Shown: positions 8,792 through 16,124 of the stretch, piece by piece
Position numbering within the stretch: position 1 is the stretch's first letter
Layout of the letters: the number at the start of each line of letters is the position of its first letter
Assembly: GCA_011045995.1 (NCBI GenBank)
Contig: DSBQ01000009.1
Span: 1 to 41,517 of the forward strand
Direction: 5' to 3'
DNA: 41,517 bases
DNA from: Methanoculleus sp.
Lineage (GTDB): Archaea; Halobacteriota; Methanomicrobia; Methanomicrobiales; Methanomicrobiaceae
Notes under the pieces: generated by a model
Seen by the model: only the letters and a program-made list of their open reading frames with translations
Database searches by the model: none
What the model was told of the DNA's origin: nothing
Program-made: the position numbers and the translations under genes

Positions 8792-9478
8792 CTATGGTGC
8801 CGGTTCGGGGAGGTGATCTTCTTCCTTTTCCTCGTCCCTGAATCCCTCATATATTCTGTCGACGAATTCGACACGGGTGACGATGATGATCTCATCGCTT
8901 TCCTTTACGACAGGATTTTCGGTATACAGGAGAAAATCGGTGTTCCGGTAGACGCCGATAAAAGCACTGTTTTTCGGGAGTTCAATCGCCGAAAGCTCCG
9001 TCTCCTGGAATTTCTTTCCGGCAATCACGCTGATGAACCGGACATCCTCCCGCATCATCGTCGAGAGTTCAATCGTGTCGATGCCGCGGAGCGTATGGTA
9101 GATACTGGTCGATGTCGTCTGCGGCGAGTTGACGACATGATGGAACCCGAGGCGCTTTGCAACGGTCATAAATCCCATGTCATCGGTCGTGATGATGATG
9201 TCCGGGACGTTGAAGACCTTTGCGATGAGCCCGATGATGATGTTGTCCTGATCATGTGCGGTGCAGGCGACGATCGCATCCGCCTTTTCTATCTCCGCCT
9301 TTTCAAGGATGTCGGGCCTCGTCCCCTCTGCATTGATGACGGTACAGTCGAGCGTCTCGGACAGTTCCTTTGCAAGGGTGGGGTTTCGCTCGATGAGTAT
9401 TACTTCCGATCCCGTACGGATCAGTATTTTGGCCAAATCTATTCCGAGGGCTGTGCCCTCAACGATGATCACCCGCAT
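8792..9478 (-). CDS. trkA: Trk potassium uptake regulatory subunit TrkA
   Basis: The 228-residue product has an N-terminal Rossmann RCK_N domain (about 1-120) and a C-terminal RCK_C domain (about 135-215). The first nucleotide-binding loop is VEGTALG rather than the usual GxGxxG, and ERN follows at the end of strand two, as in NAD(H)/ATP-binding RCK proteins. It gates the TrkH channel. The ATG at 9478 has GAGGTAA just upstream, and it begins 5 bases after the trkH stop, so trkH-trkA is one operon. An in-frame ATG at 9499 lies inside trkH and is rejected. Confidence 0.9.
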   Translation of the reverse strand: MRVIIVEGTALGIDLAKILIRTGSEVILIERNPTLAKELSETLDCTVINAEGTRPDILEKAEIEKADAIVACTAHDQDNIIIGLIAKVFNVPDIIITTDDMGFMTVAKRLGFHHVVNSPQTTSTSIYHTLRGIDTIELSTMMREDVRFISVIAGKKFQETELSAIELPKNSAFIGVYRNTDFLLYTENPVVKESDEIIIVTRVEFVDRIYEGFRDEEKEEDHLPEPAP

Positions 9479-9483
9479 TGATG

Positions 9484-10911
9484 TTACCTCTTCACCCATG
9501 TTCGGGGGAAGAACAATATAAAGAGTGGTATGATCTCGATCCTCCCCAGGAGCATATCGACGATCAGCACCCCTTTCAGGAGGTCAGGCATCGACGCACT
9601 GGTGATGCCGCAGGAGAGGCCGACAGTGCCGAGTGCGCTCGATACCTCGAAGAGGGCGTTATCGAGCCCGAAGCCGTGAAGCATGAAGATAAAACTCGAG
9701 ATCACAAGGACCATTGCATAGAGAACGACGAAGGTGACGATGGTGTAGACCACCTCGCTTTCAATCACTTCGTCGCCTATCTTCAGCGGGGTGAGGGCCT
9801 CCCTGGGAAGAAAATACCGGATGAAGACCAGGTGCACAATCTTCAGGAGGATCACCAGCCTGAGGATCTTGATGCCTCCCGCGGTTGAGCCGACAGACCC
9901 GCCGATCCACATCAGGACGGTCAGGACCGCCCTTGCCCCCTCCGGCAGCGTGCCGATATCGACCGTTGAAAACCCGGCGGTACTCAGTGCGGAGAAGGCC
10001 TGGAAGAGCGTCACCGAGAGCGCCTCATTTATTGGGAGGGTCTCCAGGAGGGTGAAGAGCAGGAGACAAATGCCGATGAGGGCAAAGAGGAAAAAGTACC
10101 TGAACTGGATACCGGTAAAAAGTGCCTTTTTATCTTCGAGCATTCTGGGGTACAGGGTAAAATTGAAGGCTCCCATCAGGCAGCTGATGGTGATGAGAAA
10201 CGGAATGGCAAACCCGGAAAAACCTGCCACGGATTCAGTTCTTGTGGAAAAGCCGCCGGTGGAGACGGAGGAGAGGGCATGGCATACTGCATCGAAGGGG
10301 GACATGCCGCCAAAGAACAGGATAACAAACGAGATGGCGGTGAGTATGCAGTAGATTTCCACCAGCAGTTTGGCGGTTGCCATGACCGTCGGGCGGGCCT
10401 TCTGTTCGCCGGCATTGACGGCGTAGAGACGGTACGCACTGATGCCGGGGGTCACGAAGACCATGAGGATGATGATGACGATGCCGATACCGCCTATCCA
10501 CTGGAGCCATGAACGGGCAAAGAGAAATACCGGCCCGACGCCTGCGGGGGCAACGGACAGGCCGGTGGTGGTCACCCCCGATACCGCCTCGAAGAACGCA
10601 TCGAGAAAAGGCATTCCCGTCGAGAGGCTGAAGGGGATGGCGCTCAACAGAGCGGAGAACGGGAAGATGAGTGCCGCGATGACGAGGGATTCCTTCCATT
10701 CAAGGTCCGCTGTGGGAAGCAGGCGGTGAAAGAGATAGCCAAGGGCAATGATGGTGCACCCGATTACTGCATAGACGGAACCAATTGCAAATTCCCTGAA
10801 ATATACGGCAACAACAAGCGGGACCAGCAACGCCCCCCCCGCCCCCATCATCAGCACTGCCAGGTACTTCAGGACGACGAGGGGTTTTACAGGGGAGACC
10901 AGTTCGTACAT
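9484..10911 (-). CDS. trkH: Trk potassium uptake membrane subunit TrkH
   Basis: This 475-residue integral membrane protein has four membrane-P-loop-membrane repeats. Selectivity-filter-like loops are visible: SGVTTTGLS, SSVSTGGFST, SALSTAGFST and SALGTVGLS, each with the conserved glycine. It forms the K+ pathway with trkA, which follows directly. With ablAB nearby this supports an osmoadaptation theme. No clear TATA was identified. Confidence 0.93.
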   Translation of the reverse strand: MYELVSPVKPLVVLKYLAVLMMGAGGALLVPLVVAVYFREFAIGSVYAVIGCTIIALGYLFHRLLPTADLEWKESLVIAALIFPFSALLSAIPFSLSTGMPFLDAFFEAVSGVTTTGLSVAPAGVGPVFLFARSWLQWIGGIGIVIIILMVFVTPGISAYRLYAVNAGEQKARPTVMATAKLLVEIYCILTAISFVILFFGGMSPFDAVCHALSSVSTGGFSTRTESVAGFSGFAIPFLITISCLMGAFNFTLYPRMLEDKKALFTGIQFRYFFLFALIGICLLLFTLLETLPINEALSVTLFQAFSALSTAGFSTVDIGTLPEGARAVLTVLMWIGGSVGSTAGGIKILRLVILLKIVHLVFIRYFLPREALTPLKIGDEVIESEVVYTIVTFVVLYAMVLVISSFIFMLHGFGLDNALFEVSSALGTVGLSCGITSASMPDLLKGVLIVDMLLGRIEIIPLFILFFPRTWVKR

Positions 10912-11083
10912 GGGATCAGTCGTAGTATGGGGGAGAGAGGAAAAAACCTTTCACCTGTCCTCTACCGGCATGTTGCCGGGGTATCCGCTGCCACGCACCG
11001 GTTCTGTACGGGCAGAGTCCTGGTGACCGGAAGATGACTGTTTAGATATTTGCACATGATTCCATTTTTCTTTTCACTACCCA

Positions 11084-11431
11084 TTAGGTGATCTGGTATT
11101 CAATTGCCTCTTTCTCGAGGAAATACCCCAGAACGGTCCTGATGACGACAACCACCGCAAGCATGACAAGTTCTTCCTGCGTTGGGTTGAGGATGGTTCC
11201 AAGGATATCTGCAGCAATAAGAAACTCAAGGCCGAAGACGATCTTGTTCGTCAGGTTTATCCGGATCTGGTTGTATGAAATATCGGTCTTTCGGATTTCA
11301 AGGAGAAGCACCCTGACGGTTGCCCGAATGCCGCCATAGATGATAAGGGCTGCACCGACCACCTCAAAGAAGAACACGATCGCTTCGAGAAGAGTATTGA
11401 ACACATACACATCGGTGGCCAGAAGACTCAT
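11084..11431 (-). CDS. DUF1622 membrane protein
   Basis: The protein has 115 residues with three predicted membrane helices (about 10-32, 62-80, 88-106) and a basic internal loop with RATVRVLLLEIRKTD. This matches DUF1622, small inner-membrane proteins of unknown function found in bacteria and archaea. It is monocistronic, with its own leaderless promoter (TATA 11451-11460, centre 25 bases before the ATG). Confidence 0.8.
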   Translation of the reverse strand: MSLLATDVYVFNTLLEAIVFFFEVVGAALIIYGGIRATVRVLLLEIRKTDISYNQIRINLTNKIVFGLEFLIAADILGTILNPTQEELVMLAVVVVIRTVLGYFLEKEAIEYQIT

Positions 11432-11450
11432 ACTGAGTGAATGGAAAGAT

Positions 11451-11460
11451 CAGTATAAAA
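11451..11460 (-). promoter_or_regulatory. TATA box for the DUF1622 gene, leaderless
   Basis: The minus strand reads TTTTATACTG, centred 25 bases before the ATG at 11431, so transcription should begin at the start codon itself. Confidence 0.6.
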
Positions 11461-11522
11461 ATGTCGCCCCTCCGGAGAGGAGAGCAGAGGCCGCTCCCCC
11501 CTCCCTGGAAAGCTATCCCGGC

Positions 11523-12083
11523 TTAAAAGCCGGAATATTCCAGTCCCGCCAGTATTGCTGCAATCAGGATGCAGAGCGGAATGATGACATACCACGGGTT
11601 GACCTTCAGGGCATCGGGAACCGTCATGGACTTGAAGACCCCCCTGCTTAGGATCTTCTCATCGAGAGTGGGATAGGCCGCGGCAAAGATGCCCGCCCCG
11701 ACCAGAATGCCCGTCACCCCGCCGAAGAGGGCGTCGAGGGCGCCATGCCCCACCGCCCCCGCGACGGTGCCGGGGCAGTAGCCGAGGACGGCAAACCCCA
11801 TGCCGAAGATGATGCCCCCGATGACGGTGGAGCCGATGGAACCGGGTTTCGGGTGCAGCTCGACCAGCCCCCTGCTTCTCATCGCATAGACGCCGATCAT
11901 CCCCACGAGTACCGCGGTGAGCATCACCTTGATCACCGTGAAATCCGTCAGCAGGAGCTGGCCGAGGATCACGTTGTACTCGGTCACCCCGCTGATGTAA
12001 AGAAACGCCCCGAAGCAGATGCCGAGGAGAAGGCCGATTACGAGCTGCAGGCGGGTATTGGCATGGAGGTCTTCAAACATCAT
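11523..12083 (-). CDS. YeeE/YedE family sulfur-compound transporter, half 2
   Basis: This membrane protein has 186 residues and about five helices. It carries the family motif GYCPGTVAGAVGHG (about 100-113), where the Cys is thought to relay thiosulfate or persulfide sulfur through the pore in YeeE/TsuA. The ATG at 12083 has GAGGTG 6 bases upstream; a GTG at 12092 would abut the ribosome site. It starts 10 bases after the first half (12094-12594). Together they form a split two-gene version of the usual about 350-residue YeeE protein. Confidence 0.82.
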   Translation of the reverse strand: MMFEDLHANTRLQLVIGLLLGICFGAFLYISGVTEYNVILGQLLLTDFTVIKVMLTAVLVGMIGVYAMRSRGLVELHPKPGSIGSTVIGGIIFGMGFAVLGYCPGTVAGAVGHGALDALFGGVTGILVGAGIFAAAYPTLDEKILSRGVFKSMTVPDALKVNPWYVIIPLCILIAAILAGLEYSGF

Positions 12084-12093
12084 GGCCGCCACC

Positions 12094-12594
12094 TCACCAG
12101 AGCACCCCGTAGAGCAAAAATGCCGATACGATCCCCGACAGGAAGAAGACGACGACAGCTATCCAGCTTGAGACGGCAAGCTGGAGTGTGCCGCTGATGC
12201 CGTGGCCGCTGGTGCACCCCCCCGCCCAGCGCGAGCCGAGCCCCATGAGGATGCCGCCTGCAAAGGCGACCGCGAGCCGCAGCCCGGTATCATACCCGAA
12301 GGTGTCCCCGAAGAGCGTCGGCACCCATTCGAAGGAGAATCCTCCGACAATCACCGAGGTGATGAACGCCCCGATAACCACTCCGGCGACCAGCATCCAT
12401 TCCCAGTCGACGACGAGCGGGAACTTCCGGTAATACGCTTTTTCGTCGGTCTTCCTGCCCCTGAAGAGCCGTTCGATCATGCCGCTCGTCCTTGCGAATG
12501 CGGTCGAACATCCGAGCGGTTTGTTCGAGAGCAGGAATGCCGCCCAGCTCAGGACGCCGATCCCCGCTCCCGCAATATATGGTGTCCAGTCCAT
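12094..12594 (-). CDS. YeeE/YedE family sulfur-compound transporter, half 1
   Basis: This membrane protein has 166 residues. Two Cys-bearing motifs are visible: NKPLGCSTAF (about 25-34) and WAGGCTSGHG (about 124-133). The second is the hallmark of YeeE/YedE thiosulfate/sulfane-sulfur importers. AGGAGA precedes the ATG. It lies between the MBL/rhodanese gene and the second half transporter, so imported sulfur may be handed to a rhodanese domain. Transport substrate is inferred from the family. Confidence 0.82.
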   Translation of the reverse strand: MDWTPYIAGAGIGVLSWAAFLLSNKPLGCSTAFARTSGMIERLFRGRKTDEKAYYRKFPLVVDWEWMLVAGVVIGAFITSVIVGGFSFEWVPTLFGDTFGYDTGLRLAVAFAGGILMGLGSRWAGGCTSGHGISGTLQLAVSSWIAVVVFFLSGIVSAFLLYGVLW

Positions 12595-12626
12595 TGTTTC
12601 TCTCCTTTTATATTCCGGGGATCCTG

Positions 12627-14003
12627 CTACCGCAGAAATCCTGCGGCGATGTACCCGGTGATCCCGCCGGCGGCGTTATAGACCTCGGTAAAGCCCTGCT
12701 GCTTTAAAAGGCTGCATGCAAGGCTCGAACGGTGGCCGGTCCGGCATATGGCGACGATGGGTTTCGTGGGGTTGAGTTCCCCGGCCCGTGTCCTGAGATC
12801 CATCGCCATGATGTTCACTGCCCCCGGAATGTGCTGCTCTTCATACTCCTCTTTTGACCGGACATCGAGAAGAACGACATCCGGCTCGCTGATCTTCTCA
12901 TGCACCTCAGACGGCGAGAGCTGATACACGTGATCCGTGGGATACCCTGCCATCACCCATGCATGGGTCCCTCCTTCGAGGTAGCCGATCGTCCGGTCGA
13001 GACCTACCCTTCTGAGCTGGACCGCCGCCTCCCGCGCCTGGGCGGGACTGTCGGTGACGAGGAGGATGTCCCTGTCCGGCGGCAGCACCCAGCCGGCGAA
13101 GGTGGCGAAGTTGCCGCCAATGTCGATGTGATAGCTGTCAGGGATGTGCTGGCCGCCGAAGGTGGCATAGTTGCGGATGCTCAGGACGATGGTATCCGCG
13201 TCCTTCATCCGCTCACGGAATTCGGCCGGTTTCATTCCCCGGGGTAAGGGCAGGGTCCGGACGAGTGCCGGGCCCTTGCGGTTGATGTCGCTGCACCGGG
13301 CGAAGTGGTCGGGTGCCGGGGGCATACCGACGGTCAGTGAGCGGATAAACTCCCCGGTATCTTCGATGCGCAGCGCCGGGTTGTAGGTGGTCTCGTAGCC
13401 GATGGTCGAAAACCGCATCGCACCCATCATCTTTCCGCAAAGGGACCCTGCACCGTGTGCCGGAAATACCAGGCATTCAGGAGGGAGGGTCATGACCTTC
13501 GTGTGGAGGTTTTCAAACAGCTGACCGGCCAGTTCGCGGGCCTTCCCCGGAAAGAGGTCCGGGCGCCCGACGTCCCCGACAAAGAGCGTATCTCCGGTAA
13601 ATGCCGCGACCGGCGTGTCTCCGCGGGATGTGTCGGTGACCACGTAGACAAGGCAGTCAGGGGTATGCCCGGGGGTCTCAATGACACGAACCTCCATGTC
13701 CTCGATACGAAAGGTGTTGCCATGGGAAACGGCGATATGCTCGAAGGTGCAGTGGCCTGCAGCCGGGGCATAGATCTCTGCGCCGGTCCGTTCGGCAAGG
13801 TCCATGTGGCCCGAGACGAAGTCCGCATGCAGATGCGTCTCGAGAATGTGCGTTATCTTCAGCCCTTCGGCCTCTGCGGCTTCAATATAGCGGTCCACGT
13901 CGCGGCTCGGATCCACGATGGCACAGGTCGTGGTACCACCGATAAGGTACGAGCTGTGGGCAATTTTTTCGATAAAGAACTGTTTCAGCAGCATTGTGTC
14001 CAT
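12627..14003 (-). CDS. ETHE1-like metallo-beta-lactamase with two rhodanese domains
   Basis: The 458-residue cytoplasmic fusion has an N-terminal MBL fold (about 1-245) with THLHADFVSGH (about 57-67), later TPGHTPD and FTGDTLF, as in persulfide dioxygenase/glyoxalase II-like enzymes. Two rhodanese domains follow. The first (about 260-350) has VTDSPAQA where the catalytic Cys should be, so it is inactive. The second (about 360-458) has the active loop ICRTGHRS. Such fusions move or oxidise persulfide sulfur. It starts within a group of sulfur transport genes. An alternative start is the ATG at 13994. A TATA box at 14040-14047 lies inside the preceding gene. In a strict anaerobe the oxygen-dependent dioxygenase reaction is doubtful. 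Confidence 0.85.
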   Translation of the reverse strand: MDTMLLKQFFIEKIAHSSYLIGGTTTCAIVDPSRDVDRYIEAAEAEGLKITHILETHLHADFVSGHMDLAERTGAEIYAPAAGHCTFEHIAVSHGNTFRIEDMEVRVIETPGHTPDCLVYVVTDTSRGDTPVAAFTGDTLFVGDVGRPDLFPGKARELAGQLFENLHTKVMTLPPECLVFPAHGAGSLCGKMMGAMRFSTIGYETTYNPALRIEDTGEFIRSLTVGMPPAPDHFARCSDINRKGPALVRTLPLPRGMKPAEFRERMKDADTIVLSIRNYATFGGQHIPDSYHIDIGGNFATFAGWVLPPDRDILLVTDSPAQAREAAVQLRRVGLDRTIGYLEGGTHAWVMAGYPTDHVYQLSPSEVHEKISEPDVVLLDVRSKEEYEEQHIPGAVNIMAMDLRTRAGELNPTKPIVAICRTGHRSSLACSLLKQQGFTEVYNAAGGITGYIAAGFLR

Positions 14004-14024
14004 CCATCTGTTCGATGTTGTCTC

Positions 14025-15818
14025 CTATACGACGAATGATATATATACCAATCCCGTCGCCAGAACGAGGAAAAGCACCGTCATCCCTCCTCCGGCCCGC
14101 AGGTAGTCGGCATTGCTGTACCCGCCGGGCGTCATAAGGAAGGCATTGACCTGATGGGTGGGGAGGATAAACGAGTTCGAGGCGCAGATTCCGACCAGGA
14201 GGGCAAGGCCCCGGGGGTCGATACCCGTCGAGGTGCCGATGATGATCACCAGGGGGACGAGGAGGACCGTCGCCGCCACATTCGACATGAAAAGCGAAAA
14301 GAAGGTGGCAAGAGCGCCAATCCCGAGGAGGATGAGGAAGGGATGCGCAACGGAGAGCACGGCCATCATCGCATCTGCAATGTATGCTGCCGTTCCGGTC
14401 TGGTCCATTGCAATCCCGAGGGGTATGAGCCCTGCCAGAAGAAAGACGGTCCGCCAGTCGATCGCATGGTATGCCTCGTCGATGGTCAGCACTCTGCCGA
14501 GGATCATTGCAACAGCACCGCTGAGGAGGCCCAGCGATATCGGCACGCCGGCGAAGGTCAGGCTGATGCCCCCGATGAGGCAGAAAAGGGCAAACGAGGC
14601 CTTCGATGGTGTTACGCCCTTCTCATCGGGAACGGCGCTCAGGACGAACTCGGGGCCCTGACCGGTCCGGTGAATTCTCTCCCACGGGCCGTAGACGACA
14701 AACGTGTCGCCGATATCCATGGGGATGCCAAAGAATCCCCGCCGGTGCTCCCCTTCCTTGGTAAGAGAGAGGAGGACTTCGAGGCCGTGCTCCTTTCTAA
14801 ATGAGATCTCCCGGAGGGTCTTTCCCATGTAGGGGGAGTGGGGCCGCACGATGATCTCGGCAAATCCTGCGTGTTCTTCGCTGATCTCTTCGGTGTGCCG
14901 CTGCTGGTCCCCCACCGGGACGAGCCCGTAGTCGGTTGCCAACCGATCGGCATCCTCGTCGGTCCCGAGAAGGGAGAGTATCTGACCTTCCGCAAAGACC
15001 GTGTACCGCCACGGTGCAAAAAGGGTATCCTTCCCGGTCTTTACCGCCAGGAGATGGAGGGAATAGCGGGATTTGAGGGAGACTTCTTCCCGGGTCGTGC
15101 CGACCAGCGGACTTTCCTTCGGGATGATATAATGATGCATGCTCTGTGGCAGCTGCCACGTCTCGATGATCTCCTGCTGCACGACACGGGCGGCCGGTTC
15201 ACCCTCCCCGGACGGGAGCACATGCCTCCCCGCCAGAAGGAAGTACAGTATGCCGGCCGCAAGCAGCACAAGGCCGATCGGCGTGACGGCAAAGATGCCG
15301 AACGGTTCGAGATTTCCCTGGATGAGAAGATCGTTGAGGAGAATAAGGGGGGATGATCCCACCATGGTAATGGTCCCGCCGAGGATTGCCATGAATCCCA
15401 TCGGCATGACGAGGCGGGAACGGGGTATGCCGGTTTTTTTGGAAATTCTCAGGATGGCGGGAAGAAAAAGCGCTGCCGATCCGATGTTCTGCAGGAATCC
15501 TGAAAGCACGCCGACGACCGAGGAGATGACGGCGATCAGTCTTTTCTCGCTTGCGCCCGCGATCGCAACGATCTTTCGTGCAAGGAGGATCATCACCCCC
15601 GTCCGGTCGACCCCGTAGCCGAGGATCATCACCGCCATCACCGAGATGACGGCGTTGCTCGCAAATCCCGAGAAGGTCTGGAGAGGGGAGACGAGGCCGA
15701 GCCACCCGAGCGTGAGCATGATGATGATCGCAATCACGTCGACCCTGAGTTTGTCAGTGACGAACAGGACGATAGTTGCTCCAAGGACGATGAGGACAAG
15801 AATGATCTCGGGGGTCAA
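14025..15818 (-). CDS. SLC13/DASS-type anion transporter with RCK_C domains
   Basis: The 597-residue membrane protein has two halves of about five to six helices each, separated by a soluble central section (about 200-390) with two TrkA-C (RCK_C) domains, the second beginning near EIIVRPHSPYMGKTLREI. This layout matches bacterial and algal SAC1/SLT sulfate or dicarboxylate carriers. Motifs LQNIGSAALFLPA and SNVAATVLLVPL fit the two Na+/substrate sites (NxxS/T-type). The start is TTG at 15818 with GGTGGT 5 bases upstream. The neighbouring YeeE and rhodanese genes suggest sulfate, thiosulfate or another sulfur oxyanion, which is inference. Confidence 0.8.
   Translation of the reverse strand: MTPEIILVLIVLGATIVLFVTDKLRVDVIAIIIMLTLGWLGLVSPLQTFSGFASNAVISVMAVMILGYGVDRTGVMILLARKIVAIAGASEKRLIAVISSVVGVLSGFLQNIGSAALFLPAILRISKKTGIPRSRLVMPMGFMAILGGTITMVGSSPLILLNDLLIQGNLEPFGIFAVTPIGLVLLAAGILYFLLAGRHVLPSGEGEPAARVVQQEIIETWQLPQSMHHYIIPKESPLVGTTREEVSLKSRYSLHLLAVKTGKDTLFAPWRYTVFAEGQILSLLGTDEDADRLATDYGLVPVGDQQRHTEEISEEHAGFAEIIVRPHSPYMGKTLREISFRKEHGLEVLLSLTKEGEHRRGFFGIPMDIGDTFVVYGPWERIHRTGQGPEFVLSAVPDEKGVTPSKASFALFCLIGGISLTFAGVPISLGLLSGAVAMILGRVLTIDEAYHAIDWRTVFLLAGLIPLGIAMDQTGTAAYIADAMMAVLSVAHPFLILLGIGALATFFSLFMSNVAATVLLVPLVIIIGTSTGIDPRGLALLVGICASNSFILPTHQVNAFLMTPGGYSNADYLRAGGGMTVLFLVLATGLVYISFVV
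14040..14047 (-). promoter_or_regulatory. TATA box for the MBL/rhodanese gene inside the upstream gene
   Basis: TATATATA on the minus strand falls within the last codons of the SLC13 gene, predicting a start near 14019. The MBL/rhodanese-YeeE genes may therefore have their own promoter. Confidence 0.5.
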
Positions 15819-15865
15819 CGGTTACCACCATACGATGCCAGTATGTTCTGATGGGTGCACGGCGC

Positions 15866-15874
15866 AATAAAAAG
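15866..15874 (-). promoter_or_regulatory. TATA box for the SLC13 gene
   Basis: The minus strand reads TTTTTATTG, predicting a start near 15845 and a leader of about 27 bases with the GGTGGT ribosome site. It is divergent from the cooS promoter, about 180 bases away. Confidence 0.4.
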
Positions 15875-16050
15875 ATCGGCCCCCTGCACCTTCTCCTGCC
15901 GCACCGGGCGGGCAGGGGTGGTCCGCTCAGGAAAAGCCGTTGCGGAGGGATGAGGATGTACATGGTATGCCATTCTTACGATGCCTCTCTTGCAATCTTC
16001 TAAATTTCCGATGTTTAGGGTCCTCCCTCCCCACACGGTTCTGGAAAATA

Positions 16051-16058
16051 ACTATATG
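16051..16058 (+). promoter_or_regulatory. TATA box for cooS
   Basis: ACTATATG predicts transcription from about 16079, giving a leader of about 45 bases with AGGAGGAG at 16111-16118. Confidence 0.55.
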
Positions 16059-16082
16059 CAATGTCGTCCATCTGCACCGGTA

Positions 16083-16096
16083 CGGGACACGTCCCG
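16083..16096 (+). promoter_or_regulatory. 14-bp palindrome at the cooS transcription start
   Basis: CGGGAC-AC-GTCCCG is a perfect 6-bp inverted repeat with a 2-base centre, placed right after the predicted transcription start. It could be a repressor operator. It is unlike the TGTCA-N6-TGACA site of bacterial CooA. Confidence 0.45.
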
Positions 16097-16124
16097 GATG
16101 CGATGAGTGCAGGAGGAGAAAAGG

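Noticed and set aside
15995-16018. CTAAA-N9-TTTAG inverted repeat between the SLC13 and cooS promoters
   Set aside because: Arms of only 5 AT-rich bases are expected by chance.
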